DNA of 29,101 nt from Chara braunii (taxonomy: Eukaryota; Streptophyta; Charophyceae; Charales; Characeae). Where the stretch lies: NCBI GenBank assembly GCA_003427395.1, contig BFEA01000039.1:1420248-1449348 (forward strand). The letters run 5' to 3'. A program made the position numbers and the translations under genes. The stretch's first letter is position 1. Every line of letters starts with the position of its first letter. Positions 17,383 to 27,312 of this stretch are shown here, in pieces. A model generated the notes under the pieces. The model was not told the DNA's origin, ran no database searches, and saw only the letters and a program-made list of their open reading frames with translations.

Positions 17383-19499
17383 ATGGACGACTATCCCATC
17401 CAGGGTCTGTTGGTCCTTTTTGTCCTGTTTATCTTTCCGGTTTATCTTTCCACTGGGATTTGGGAGAACATGTACCTCAAGGATGCTTATGAGGTCAGGA
17501 AGTATCAAGCCTGGCCCCACACCTGCGGAACAAGCAGAGATTGACCGCAGGCTGACAAAAAAGAAAAAAGAAAAGGAAGCTAAGAAAAAGCAGAAAGAAG
17601 AAGAAGCAAGAAAGAAGATGAAAAAGAAAATGGATAAAGAATTAGAAGAAGAGTTAAAGTATACAAGAAGAAAGTGAAGAAGAAGAACAGGAAGAAGGAG
17701 AAATATTGGAAAGGCGTTGTCGCTTGGAGCTACCTGAGAGTAGCAACACTTCAGTGACCAGACTGCCAGTTGAACCACTGGATTGGGCTGGTCAATACTA
17801 CTACAGTAAACCGTTAAAAGAGTCTGAAGAAGAACGCGACGTGTTCATTGCCAAATTGGCCACTGTGACAGATACCGTTGAACGCAACCTGATGTTGGAG
17901 GAGAAGAGGGCGGAGTTGAACAGTAAGTTGTTAGCAGCCATACGGCAAGAAGTAGAAGAAAAAAAGAAGCTGCAGGCAGAAGGGGAAAAATTGCAAAAGG
18001 CTTTAGAAACACAAAAAGAAAAACCCTCTGTGACAGAAGAACAACTTGCTCTCCTCAGGGAGGCCGTCCTCAACACAAGGCAGGGCATGAACTTAATGTG
18101 TCAGACCTTGCAAAGGGTAGAAACACATCGGGTTAAATTTGAAAATGTCTGGAACAACTTCCTAGAGAAGTCAGCTAAAGATGTTGACCAACATGTGCAA
18201 ACATACATCAGGGCCTTGAACGAACATGTCACTAAGAACTTCACGCCGGAGGTTATAGAGAAAATTGTCAAGGGAGCTAGAGGCGGCGGAGGAGATGGTG
18301 ATGATGACGGTGATGATGATAAGAAGGGGAAAAGAAGTGGAGATCCGAAGGAAAAACTTCCACAGGAGACAGGGCAGGTTAGCAAGATCAAACTTAAATT
18401 GTCGTGGACCTATAATGAAAAGAAGGAAGAAAATGTTCTGCATTGGGCGGCAGCAATTGAAACATATGTGTATGGACAACGAATCCCATACTGGGACAGG
18501 GTGCTAATGGGAACTTCATGCATGGGAGGCGACGCCATGAACTTCGTCATCTCGTTGTAAAAGGAGGCGGGATGTAGCTCAATGGTAGAGTTCTCGCAAC
18601 AGACTCGAATCGAAGACTTTCTCAAAGCAATTAGAGAAAGGTTTGAGGATAAAAACTTAGCAAGTCGTACGGAAATGTTAGTACTCGATCTCCCTGACAG
18701 AAAATGGAAGAACACTTCTGCCTTGAAAGCAACTGTGGATGAGTTATTGCAATACCCTGATCATGGGTTGACACCTGCCCAAATATTGAAGAGTTTTGCG
18801 CGAGCACTCCCTGATCCCCTAAGGACACAACTTTATCCCCGCGTCAAAGAAGAAGGGATGACGTATGAAAAGTTCGACAAGATCGTAATAGATCACGCCG
18901 GCTTCCTCGCTGAAGTGAACTATTGCCATTATTGGAAGGATCTGCAAGCGGGAAAGAAATGGCAAAACCACATTATCTCAGGGTCTATACCTGGGAAAGA
19001 TAGTCTCCTTATAACCTTTGAGGAGGGAGGCGCCGAGACTATTTCTTGGGATCAAGTAGATTATGGTCTCGATGATCGCAGCGGACCGGTAACTCAGGAG
19101 GGGAGTTACGAGGCCGTTGTAGCCCGCGGGGGAGGGCGTCAAGGAAGAGGGNGTGGCCGAGGAAGAGGTCGCGACCGTGGTGGACAAGGATTCGGCACCT
19201 AGAGGGGTGGTGGTGAAGGAAGCCACTACGTGGGAGGAAGGGGAAATGGTCCCTTACAAGGTGACCGTGGTTCTTACTCCACTTGGGGTAGAGGAAGGGG
19301 CACTTGGTATAACAAGTGGGACAAACTGTACCCACCACATCCAGGCCTACCCGAAGGAGAGCCTTGAAAATAATTGGGAATAACAGAAAAAGTATGGCAA
19401 GAAAGAAAAAAAGCAGACCAATGCCTCAAGTGTGGGGACCCCGACCACATTGTCCCCTATTGCCCCGACTATAGGGGGGCAAAAGGGAACAACCAGTAG
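17383..19499 (+). pseudogene. gag: gag pseudogene (capsid-like region, RG-rich tail, CCHC zinc knuckle)
   Basis: This region would encode the particle-forming Gag protein of the element. It begins with a short frame from the ATG at 17383 (MDDYPIQGLLVLFVLFIF, hydrophobic). It then changes frame to a Lys/Glu-rich coiled-coil stretch (about 17480-17675) and changes frame again near 17655-17660 into the main body (17706-18557). After a TAA at 18558-18560 the same frame continues through a helical capsid-like region (18561-19110) and an Arg-Gly-rich segment (19120-19330), broken by TAG (19200), TGA (19365) and TAA (19371). The zinc knuckle CLKCGDPDHIVPYC (CX2CX4HX4C) lies at 19422-19463, and the frame ends with TAG at 19497-19499. 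The coiled-coil N-terminus and RGG-like tail are unusual additions. The breaks make it non-functional. Confidence 0.85.
19422..19463 (+). other. CCHC zinc knuckle of gag
   Basis: CLKCGDPDHIVPYC fits CX2CX4HX4C exactly. This is the nucleocapsid RNA-binding motif. It falls outside any long uninterrupted frame because stops flank it. Confidence 0.9.
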
Positions 19500-20437
19500 A
19501 GGTGCTAATTGCCTCTACCGGGGCTTCGAATGTTGAAAAATCAGAATCCTCCCATTCGAAGGCTCAAATGGCAGAAACTGAAGAGGAAGGCAGTCCCCAT
19601 CTAGTGCACTGTCCAGAGGTGACAAAGGTATGCATCTCTCTAGATGGATCCCTCGCTGGCGTGGGTGATGAGTTGGCCGCTCGTCGCCGAGCCTGGACTG
19701 AAATGAGAAAGAAGAAAGGACAGCTAATAATTGCAGATCTTAAAATAAATCGAGTAAGAGTAGGAGGTATGCTAGACAGCGGTTCTACACGCAGTTATAT
19801 CGTTAAGAAAGGGTTACAAAAACTGCGTCTTGTGCTTAAAGTTAAGAAGTTAACTGAGCCTATTGTGAGTAAGTTAGCTAGTAGTAATGAAACCGTCATG
19901 GATCGATACGTTGAGGGGGCTCAAGTATACTTTCGGCTAGAGGCAGAGGGGAAGGTGGAACGTGTTCTCCACTCTCTAACCTTTTTGGTGGAGGATAACT
20001 TACCCTTTGATGTTTTGTTAGGAATAAATTGGGGTGAGGCTGCAAATGCGGATCTAAAATTGAGAGAGCATGAATGTTGGCTCCCAAGTCCGCAAGGAGG
20101 TAAGAAAAAAATTCGTCTCTATCACGAATCTGGAAAGGAAAGCAGCCTAGCTCATTGTTGCATGAGTGCCCCAGCATTCGCTCGCCATGTGAAGAAACAT
20201 AACTTATATGACAAAGTCTTTGTTGCATATGTGCGCCCCATACAGGAAGGAGAAAATAAGGAAGAAGTCCGGTCTCAAGAGATTGAAAGAATCTTGAAAG
20301 AGTTCGCAGATGTGGTTGAAGCCCCAAGCAGTGTGGTAGAAAGACCAATCCGACACCGTATTGACATCATTCCAGGGAGCGCGCCCCCGAAGGGGCCTAT
20401 CTATCGTATGTCGCTCTAGAAATTGGATGAATTTTGA
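19475..20437 (+). pseudogene. pol: pol: aspartic protease region
   Basis: Pol begins in the -1 frame relative to gag, overlapping its last codons. The retropepsin active site is MLDSGSTRSYI, with the catalytic Asp codon at 19775-19777 and Ser in place of the more common Thr (DSG, accepted in the family). The second conserved block, FDVLLGINW, follows at about 20007-20033 and corresponds to the flap-downstream strand (ILGxxW/DVLLGxDW). A linker with PSSVVERPIRHRIDIIPGS leads to the RT. TAG at 20417-20419 and TGA at 20435-20437 interrupt the protease-RT junction in frame. Confidence 0.9.
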
Positions 20438-21246
20438 ACCCAACTCGACGAGTTGCTGAAAAACGGATGGATAAGACCTAACTCCTCACCCTATGGTGCG
20501 CCTGTGCTCTTTGTACCTAAGAAAGATGGCGGCGTTCGCATGTGTATGAATTACAGAAGATTAAACGATATAACAATAAAGAACGTTGAACCATTACCGC
20601 TAATAGATGATTTGCTGGATCGCGTGCAAGGTTGCAAAATATTTTCAAAGATTGATTTGAAATCTGCCTACCATCAGATTGAGGTTGAGCCGGAAGACCA
20701 ACATAAGACCGCCTTCAGGATAAGATATGGGCACTATGAGTTCATAGTTTTGCCCTTTGGTCTTACGAATGCCCCTGCCACTTTCCAAAGAACAATGAAT
20801 GAACTATTTCGTGAATGGCTTGACACGTTTGTTGTTATCTATCTAGATGATATTTTGATCTTTAGCAAAGATGAAAAAGAGCATGTTGAGCACCTTCGAC
20901 TTGTGCTAAATAAATTGAGGGAAGCAAAACTCAAGATAAACCCAAAGAAGTGTGAATGGGCTAAGCGCCAAGTTCTATATTTGGGACATGTGATTGAAGG
21001 AGGTGGGTTCAAACCAGAAGATGCTAAAATAGCAGCAATCAGGGATTGGCCGAACCCCCGCACCCTGACTGAGTTGCGGTCGTTTCTTGGGTTAGCCAAC
21101 TATTATCACAAGTTTGTAAGTCACTTTACTATAATAGTTGGTCCCCTTCGCAGGTTACTTAAGAAAGAGGTAATTTGGAAGTGGGATTCAGACTGCACAA
21201 TATCCTTCAAACGACTGGAAAAATGTTTGATCAACTATTCGGTTCT
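20438..21246 (+). pseudogene. pol: pol: reverse transcriptase domain
   Basis: The frame is intact from 20438 to 21246 and carries every RT block of Ty3/gypsy elements. These are [20 protein letters not shown], the motif A aspartate in [11 protein letters not shown] (about 20648-20680), [13 protein letters not shown] (about 20750-20788), and the catalytic YLDD in [12 protein letters not shown] (20840-20851). The RT tail [11 protein letters not shown] and the connection block [12 protein letters not shown] follow. It copies the element's RNA into DNA. It is the best-preserved domain, but translation would have to cross the two upstream stops. Confidence 0.95.
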
Positions 21247-21482
21247 GAAAGTGGCAGACCCTTTCTTACCTTTCGTGGTCACAACCGACGCTAGTCAATA
21301 TGACATAGGTGCTGTACTCCAGCAAGACGATGGACATGGATACAGACCTGTGGAGTTTATGTTTGAAAGTGGCAGACCCTTCCTTACCTTTCGTGGTCAC
21401 AACCGACGCTAGTCAATATGACATAGGTGTTGTACTCTAGCAAGACGATGGACATGGATACAGACCTGTGGAGTTTATGTTT
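21247..21482 (+). repeat. 118-bp tandem duplication inside RNase H
   Basis: Copies at 21247-21364 and 21365-21482 start GAAAGTGGCAGACCCTT and end GTGGAGTTTATGTTT. They differ by three C/T changes. 118 is not a multiple of three, so the second copy is out of frame with the first and the upstream frame stops at 21410-21412. Copy 2, which is in phase with downstream RNase H, has a TAG at 21438-21440. Confidence 0.95.
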
Positions 21483-21890
21483 TGCCGGTTGCCTAATGAG
21501 AAAATGGTCGCCTCGACATATGAAAGAGAGTTATATGCTCTTCGTGAGGCTCTTTATCATTGACGATACTATCTTCTGGGAAGACATTTCAAGGTAAACT
21601 CTGACCATGAGACACTTCGCTGGCTCAAAACGCAGGCTCGAATGACACTTAAGTTAACAAGATGGGCTGCGGAGATTGATATGTTTGACTTTAAGTTAAA
21701 GCCAGTAAAGGGTAAGTATAATGTTGTTGCTGATGCACTAAGTCGTAGATCTGGTTTTTTCGGTGTCATTGCGACATATTTAGATGTTGGTGCCGATCTG
21801 CAAGAAAGGATTAGGAATGTGTATCCCTTTGATCCTGTCTATGGAACGATGATTAAGCGAAGTACAAGAAACACCAGCAGAGTTTCCTAA
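21247..21890 (+). pseudogene. pol: pol: RNase H domain, disrupted
   Basis: RNase H hallmarks are present: TTDAS (first catalytic Asp), YERELYAL (Glu) and NSDHETLRWL (Asp). The chain ends in KYNVVADALSRR, the usual close of the gypsy RNase H. It is broken by the 118-bp duplication, a TAG at 21438 and a TGA at 21561-21563 at a place where the family has Trp. A frameshift near 21858 separates it from the integrase. Confidence 0.9.
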
Positions 21891-22956
21891 TCACAAGGTT
21901 ACTCAGGGTCTATTACTTGAAAGAACTGGTGTGAATGATAGGCTATGCATACCGAATAATGAAGAGATCAAGAGTTTGATCTTAGGGGAATGTCATGATA
22001 CAGAAGACCATTTTGGGTGGAAGAAGACTTATGAGACTTTACGACGTTCCTACACCTGGCCTCGAATGAAAGCAGACTGTATCGCGTACGTACAAGGTTG
22101 TCAAGTGTGCCAACGAAATAAAAGCACCACGCAATCTCCCCTTGGGTTACTTAAGCCCTTGCATATTCCTACAGGCCCTAGAGACTCTATATTTATAGAC
22201 TTCATGGACACTAAGGTGAAAAGCAGAAATGGAAAAACGCAAGTAATGGTCATAGTGGATAGATTTACTAAGTATGCTGTTTTTGTAGCTTCGCCTTCGG
22301 AAGCAAAAACTGATTTGGTTATCCGGGAATTTTTTAACCATTGGGTTAGACATCCCTTGACTATTGTAAGTGACAGAGATACCAGGTTCACAAGCGAACA
22401 ATGGCAGCAACTAATGAATGTGTATGGCTCTAAGTTGACTATGTCATCAGGGAGACATCCTGAGACTAATGGCCAAACTGAGCGGATGAACAAGATATTG
22501 CAGCAAACTCTGCACATATACATTCGTCCCGATCAGGTTGACTGGGCTGAACGTCTGCCTAAAGTTGCTAGCGCCTATAATAACTCTGTACACCTTTCTA
22601 CGTGTAAGACTCCTATGGAGTTACATCTGGGATGGCGTCCACGCAGACCCATTGATCGACTAAACTCGGATCAAGTACATAAGTTTTCTTTAGGAACTAG
22701 TGAATTTGCAATTCAGTATCAGAAAGACACTGAGAAAGTAAAGGAAAACATACTCAAAGCACAACATCAGATAATTGAACAAGCGAATAAGTACAGACGA
22801 CCGTCTCAATTTGTTGTAGGAGACTTAGTTTGGGTAAAGTCTAAGGAGTTCGCTCCTGAAGAAAACATTTCTCAGAAGCTCCAACCCGCTTACAGAGGGC
22901 CTTTGGCAAGTCTTAGATGTGATTGGAGATGTGGATGGTCCTTCGTATGTTATTGA
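21859..22956 (+). pseudogene. pol: pol: integrase domain
   Basis: Counting from the GTG at 21931, the zinc-binding HHCC motif is His22, His27, Cys57 and Cys60. The catalytic triad is Asp90 (FIDFMD), Asp148 (VSDRDTRF) and Glu184 (NGQTERMN), with the canonical 35-residue D-E spacing. The frame is open upstream to about 21860, where it was shifted from the RNase H frame. The core (about 22180-22500) looks intact. A single-base frameshift near 22893 detaches the C-terminal tail, so the forward frame stops at 22954-22956. It would insert the cDNA into the host genome. Confidence 0.93.
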
Positions 22957-23278
22957 GGTTCTTTTGCACTTACGTACCTATCCAGTGTTCCACGCATCCA
23001 AGCTCTTACCTTGTGTAACCAATGAGTTATTCCCAAGTAGCAGATCGGCAATACCTCAAAGTATGGATGGGAACTATGGCGTGGAAAGAATCATTGCAGA
23101 AAGTACTTTTCACACTGGTCATAGAGGCAGACCACAACGTCAATACAAGGTCAGATTTGATTACCAGAATCCTAGTGAGGATCGCTGGTTCACGCGGGAA
23201 GAATTGTTAGATTCTACACCTTATATTGTGTCTGCGTATGAAAGGGGAAAAATAGGAATTCATATCATTGATAGGTAA
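22897..23278 (+). pseudogene. pol: pol: integrase C-terminus with chromodomain-like tail
   Basis: In the frame after the 22893 shift, the GPF/Y-like end of integrase (VIGDVDGPSYVIEV, then YPVFHASKLLPC) is followed by YGVERIIAES, QYKVRFDYQNPSEDRWFTRE and LLDSTPYIV. That spacing of aromatic and acidic residues is that of a chromodomain (VExIL...YLVKWKG...TWEP...L), though the aromatic cage is only partly matched. Chromodomains steer chromovirus integration toward modified histones. It ends with TAG at 23276-23278, 39 bp before the 3' LTR. The call as a true chromodomain is moderate. Confidence 0.7.
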
Positions 23279-23317
23279 GTGATTCTCAAAGGACTTTGAA
23301 ACTAGACCGGCGAGAGT

Positions 23318-24477
23318 AAAAGGGTCTTTACCCGCTACAGGCCTTGTAAAAGTAAAGGATTGTGAAGGGGTATCTCGCCAGGACCAAAAACGTGAAAGCA
23401 GGTCAAAGGTGAAGTTCTCTAGCAAAGGGCACATCCTAAACTAAAGCAAAGGTCACTGCAGCAGAACATACCTGTTCGCCATGAGATGCATATGTCATGT
23501 CTGTTCAGATAAGAGTGTGTCTGTACGTGCAATCAATATGTCTGTTCGTAACAAAAGAGAGTGTCTATTCACACAATGAGAGTGTTTGTTCAGGCAGTGA
23601 ATGTGTTTGTTCGTCTAAAATTATGTCTGTCCGAGAGTAAGTCAATAGGTAAAGTTCCAGTTCTGGTCTAAGTCGAGGAGACAGTCCAGATCCAGACATC
23701 CAAAGTCCAAATCCAGGCCGAGAGGCCTCAGCAGCAGTTGACTTCATTGGGAGTGTACTGAGACACATACAATGCAGGGTCTGAGACAGAAGGAGGCCTG
23801 AAGCAGCCAAATGTCGACCCAGCGAGGAGAGGCCAGCACTATAAAGGAAGCAGCCAGCCTCATTCCTCGTCAGATCTCCACTGGCATTCTGTGCGTGGAA
23901 GTGCTGAAGCACTTGTGCGCCAGTCAGGAGGAGCAGCGCTGGAGGATGAAGATGCGCTATGAGAAGGAGGAAGACTGTGCGCTGGGAAAGACGCAACCAT
24001 AGCTGCCCAGCAAGTTAGTATAGACTAGAGGGTTAGTGGTAGACAACTATGAGTAGCATTCTGAGTAGATCCTTGTGAGTAAAGAGTGTGTATGCATCGT
24101 AGGAGGAAGAGACTGAGACAGAGAGTGTTCAATTAAGGTTTGGCTATGAAGGATACTTACCTGAGTTGGGTATGAACTGCAGAGGTGGCACTGATGAGTG
24201 GTGACCACATTGATGACCATGATACAATCTGTAGAAATAGTGTTGATGTATTGAAGTCGCATTGATGGGTTGGTGTAGGATTTGCATTTGCGCTGATGAG
24301 CGCTGGACTCAAGGAACGATGAAACTCTTTGTAACCATATTTTTTATAATATAAGCAGTGCAACTCGATTCTCTTCTCATCTATCTTTGTCTAATGTGTG
24401 AGACTCGTGATCACTATGTGCGAGGATGATGCATGACATGGACACTCTTGCGTGAGATGGTCCCCATGACCCATACA
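23318..24477 (+). repeat. 3' LTR
   Basis: About 1,160 bp, matching the 5' LTR with mostly transition differences and a few small indels (for example around 24015-24027). It is preceded by a modest purine run (GCGAGAG) rather than a classical polypurine tract. A better purine run, AAAGGGGAAAAATAGGAA at 23241-23258, lies 60 bp upstream inside the coding tail. It is followed by TTAGT (24478-24482). Confidence 0.93.
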
Positions 24478-24482
24478 TTAGT

Positions 24483-25990
24483 CATGAGCTAAACCTGGGG
24501 GTCCCTGTTAACCACGTGTGATGACTGGTTTTCCTTACGGGACATCTCAAAAACAAGCCCTACATGATCAGCGGCTGACGTGGTTTGCTCAACTAGCTAG
24601 ATGTGTGTGTGTGTGTTTGTGTTTTTTTTCCCCTTCCCTTGTAACTTTATACAAGGGCGTTTGATCTGCGTTTTGCGTGCACCTAGGTTTGCATTCACAC
24701 CAGACTTTTCTGTTGGTTTAGATGATTATATTCGAGACTGCATGAGCTGGGGGTGAGGTATGGAAGATGGGGCAGGGGTGTGGGGTGAGCACAAATGCCC
24801 AGGTGCCTGAATTGGACGTGTGCACAGGCCAGTCGGTTGGAACTTGAAATAGACCTTTTTTCCCCCCCCTTAGCGTCCTACCCCTTATGAGACCCGCTCC
24901 CACCCTTCCTCTCGTAAGTTGTCCCCCGCGCACCCCTACTCCCCCCAGTCCTGCCTGAGGCCACCTCAATGTCTACCACTCAGGACCATCACGCTTCTAC
25001 CGTCTTGGTGGGGTGACCTGACCGCATAGCGGTTGTAGGCATCAGGATTTGAGCAAGAAACCAACTCAGCCCTGGTTGAAGCATGGTCGAACGAGCCTTG
25101 TCATACTGGTTCTTTGGGTGCTAGGCGTAAGCGTTCGTTCGACAGGTCCCATGGCTAGACCCCTGATTGTCCCTTGAACTTACCCGGTCTCCCCAGTGTG
25201 TATGGATCACACCCTAGATATCACAGGCATTGTCTAATTTCCCCCACAAGGCCAAACTCTGCCTATACTACTACTGAGCGATACGCCCCAAAGGTTCTAG
25301 CCTACCGTCAGGGCATGTACTCCAATAGACCTTTCTCAAGCTGCTGTTTGTAGTTGTACTGCTATTGTTCTGATTATGATGTAGAGGTTCTAGCCTATTA
25401 TCATAAATGTATGGCCACCATCCGCCTCTACCTTAATTGTCTAGTCACTTGCAATGTTGTTGTTCTGGTCGTTATAGGTTGCACATCACCTGGAGGTACC
25501 CTAGCCTCTGTCATCAGGAGATACACGACTGACATCCATCCCCACACCTTGGTTATCAACGAGACCCCTACAGTCGTTGTAGTTGTCTTGTCATCACCCA
25601 GAGCACCTGTGGTCTCGGTCATCAGTAATGCAGATACGATTCCGCTTCCATACCTCTGTCAACAGTGAGACCTACTTGGGTCTATTTGTCAACATGGGAA
25701 GCAGATTATCCCACTACTGCCTAAACCGCCAGAAGACCCCCTTTTGCAAGTCCCTGTTGGGAGAGGATCAACACCCAAGGTGGTCACTGACCCCCGAGAA
25801 AGCCCCAGCTGTTGGGACACCCCTTTCTCCATCTCACCTGCGGTCCAGTCTCCAAATGGAAGCCCCAGCTGTTGGGACACCCCTTCTGCATCTCACCTGC
25901 GGTCCAGTCCCTCAATGCAAGGCCCTAAGGTAACCAACTGCACAATCATCCACTCCGCAAGGCCTACCCGACCCATTCCTGACTACATTC
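24483..25990. other. Intergenic repeat-rich stretch, no gene recognised
   Basis: No coding signal. A short TG run lies at 24602-24616. A block at 24715-24840 (GGTTTAGATGATTATA, CTGGGGGTGAGG) is a diverged copy of 26408-26530. GGTTCTAGCCTA occurs at 25294 and 25386, the latter inside the 19-nt match to 2486-2504. A 60-bp unit beginning AGCCCCAGCTGTTGGGACAC is tandemly doubled at 25801 and 25861. Confidence 0.6.
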
Positions 25991-26019
25991 GAGCTATCTC
26001 TAAACTACCTGATGCATCG

Positions 26020-26090
26020 GGTTTGATTGGGATCGAGCCCTGAACCTCTTCCTTACAACAGTTAGCTCTACCCACTGAGCAGTTTACATC
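26020..26090 (-). repeat. tRNA-like unit (SINE head or tRNA relic)
   Basis: The minus strand shows a D-arm/A-box-like CTGCTCAGTGGG (from 26071-26082) and a B-box-like GGCTCGATCCC (26029-26039, one mismatch to GGTTCGATCCC) at tRNA-like spacing. The anticodon and acceptor stems do not pair cleanly, so it is not a working tRNA. A tRNA-derived SINE head is the simplest reading. Confidence 0.6.
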
Positions 26091-26150
26091 AACTGATCTG
26101 AGTATGCATTGTAAGGGTTGGGGGACCAGTACATGGGGTGCCAACCTAGC

Positions 26151-26335
26151 ACCAACTGATCGTGTGCAGGGGACATTGAGGACCAATGGAATTGCACCTG
26201 CACCCTCCCTGTTGCAATGCCAGAGGTCTAACCAACTGAGCACCAACTGATCGTGTGCAGGGGACGTTGAGGACCGATGGAATTGCACCCTCACGCTCCC
26301 TGTTGCAATGCTAGAGCTCTAACCAACTGAGCTAC
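26151..26335 (-). repeat. Two 91-bp tandem copies of a second tRNA-like unit
   Basis: Two tandem units start ACCAACTGATCGTGTGCAGG at 26151 and 26242. Each has, on the minus strand, an A-box-like segment and a B-box-like GGTGCAATTCC. The second unit has the better A box, TAGCTCAGTTGG at 26323-26334 with GGTTAGAGC following. The first is degenerate at 26232-26243. B boxes are at 26188-26198 and 26279-26289. The anticodon arm does not fold properly. Likely SINE-derived. Confidence 0.6.
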
Positions 26336-26344
26336 CACATCTTG

Positions 26345-26988
26345 CCCCGAACTTGAAACCGAAACAGAGTTTACCCTCCTAGATATCAACCAGCCCCCAG
26401 CATGTGTGGTTTAGATAATTATACTTCATGCTGCATGGGTTGGGGGTGAGATGGGGAAGATGGGTCAGAGGAGGGGGTGGATGCGAGTGCCTGAGTGCCT
26501 TTGCATGCAGTCCAGTGGGTCAAACTTTTCGATTTATCCTCCACTGGATGTCAACCACCCCCCGGGATGTGTGGCTCACCAGTTAAGTCTGATATTTTCC
26601 ACAAATCTCTATACAACTAAAAGTTACAGTGGTCCCTCCGTAACACGAAGTCGTGGGCCCACGGAAAATTGCAGGATGGGCGGAACTGAAGCAGGCCGTC
26701 GCGTGAGGGCAGGACGGGCAGGACGGGCGGACCAAGAGGAGGCCATCGAGTGCAGCGAGGCGAAACGCCTCAGGGCGCATGGGAAAAAGGGTGGGCCCAT
26801 GAGATTCCGTGCACCAGAGCGTCACCGTGCGTCGATTCGCGCCGAGGAGAATTCGTGGGACGGGCGCAGACGAAGCAAGGTCACGTGTCCGCTGTTGTGG
26901 GTGCCGAGGGGAGATGGCGCGCGACCTGTGGCAAAAAAGGCGCGGGGGGGAGGGCAGAGAAAGTGCCGAGGGAAAGCGCCATGGTGAG

Positions 26989-26991
<3 letters not shown>
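26345..26991. other. Intergenic, no gene recognised
   Basis: It contains the second copy of the dispersed repeat (26408-26530) and a short direct repeat (26378 and 26539, 'ATCAACCA' / 'GTCAACCA' followed by CCCC and ATGTGTGG). From 26640 the sequence is GC-rich with repeated GGGCAGGACGGGC. The plus-strand frame at 26451-26987 is Arg/Gly-rich and has no recognisable domain. Confidence 0.5.

Positions 26992-27064
<73 letters not shown>
26992..27064. repeat. (GA)n microsatellite
   Basis: About 36 pure GA units, followed directly by TTAATCGATAGGATG, a partial reverse copy of the 41-bp module. Confidence 0.97.
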
Positions 27065-27068
<4 letters not shown>

Positions 27069-27131
27069 ATCGATAGGATGCCCAACACACCGGGCAACAA
27101 GTAAGTCTGCAATACTGCGACTGGCCTCACA

Positions 27132-27270
27132 CTACTTCCGTTGATAAGACGAGCAAAATCGAATGAATCTTCCACTAGAACACCGAAATATACACTACTA
27201 CTGACAATGTATATTTCCATGTTTTAGTGCTAGATTCGTTCAATTTTGGTCATCCTATCGATGGAAGTAA
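27132..27270. repeat. Foldback pair of the extended module (63-bp arms)
   Basis: The module is present in reverse at 27132-27194 and forward at 27208-27270, separated by 13 bp. Landmarks are CTACTTCCGTTGATAAG, CGAATGAATCTTCC, CTAGAACA and GAAATATACA, against TGTATATTTCC, TTCGTTCAATTTTGG and ATCGATGGAAGTAA. The forward copy runs straight into (TC)n at 27273. Confidence 0.85.
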
Positions 27271-27272
27271 CA

Positions 27273-27312
<40 letters not shown>

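Larger units (their letters stand above)
15247..24477 (+). mobile_element. Ty3/gypsy (chromovirus-like) LTR retrotransposon, full-length but inactivated
   Basis: A 9.2-kb element with two similar LTRs, a tRNA-iMet-type primer binding site, gag with zinc knuckle, and pol in the order protease, RT, RNase H, integrase, which defines Ty3/gypsy. A chromodomain-like C-terminus after the integrase suggests a chromovirus. TTAGT is found just outside both ends (15242-15246 and 24478-24482). The LTR limits AAAAGGG...CATACA lack the usual 5' TG, so the left edge is uncertain by a few bases. All coding regions are interrupted by stops or frameshifts, so the copy is not autonomous. LTR divergence, estimated by eye, is about 2-3 percent. 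Confidence 0.93.

Noticed and set aside
18571-18598. GGATGTAGCTCAATGGTAGAG looks like the 5' half of a tRNA-Ala inside gag
   Set aside because: The reading frame of gag runs through it without a break, no B box or 3' half follows, and the match ends after about 27 bases. It is most likely coincidence in coding sequence.
23565-23996. 143-codon minus-strand frame in the 3' LTR, with a counterpart in the 5' LTR
   Set aside because: It is conserved only because the LTRs are copies. It overlaps the LTR TATA box and has no recognisable domain.
26451-26987. 178-codon Arg/Gly-rich frame next to a GA microsatellite
   Set aside because: No domain is recognised, the composition follows GC content, and the adjoining frames are equally open.
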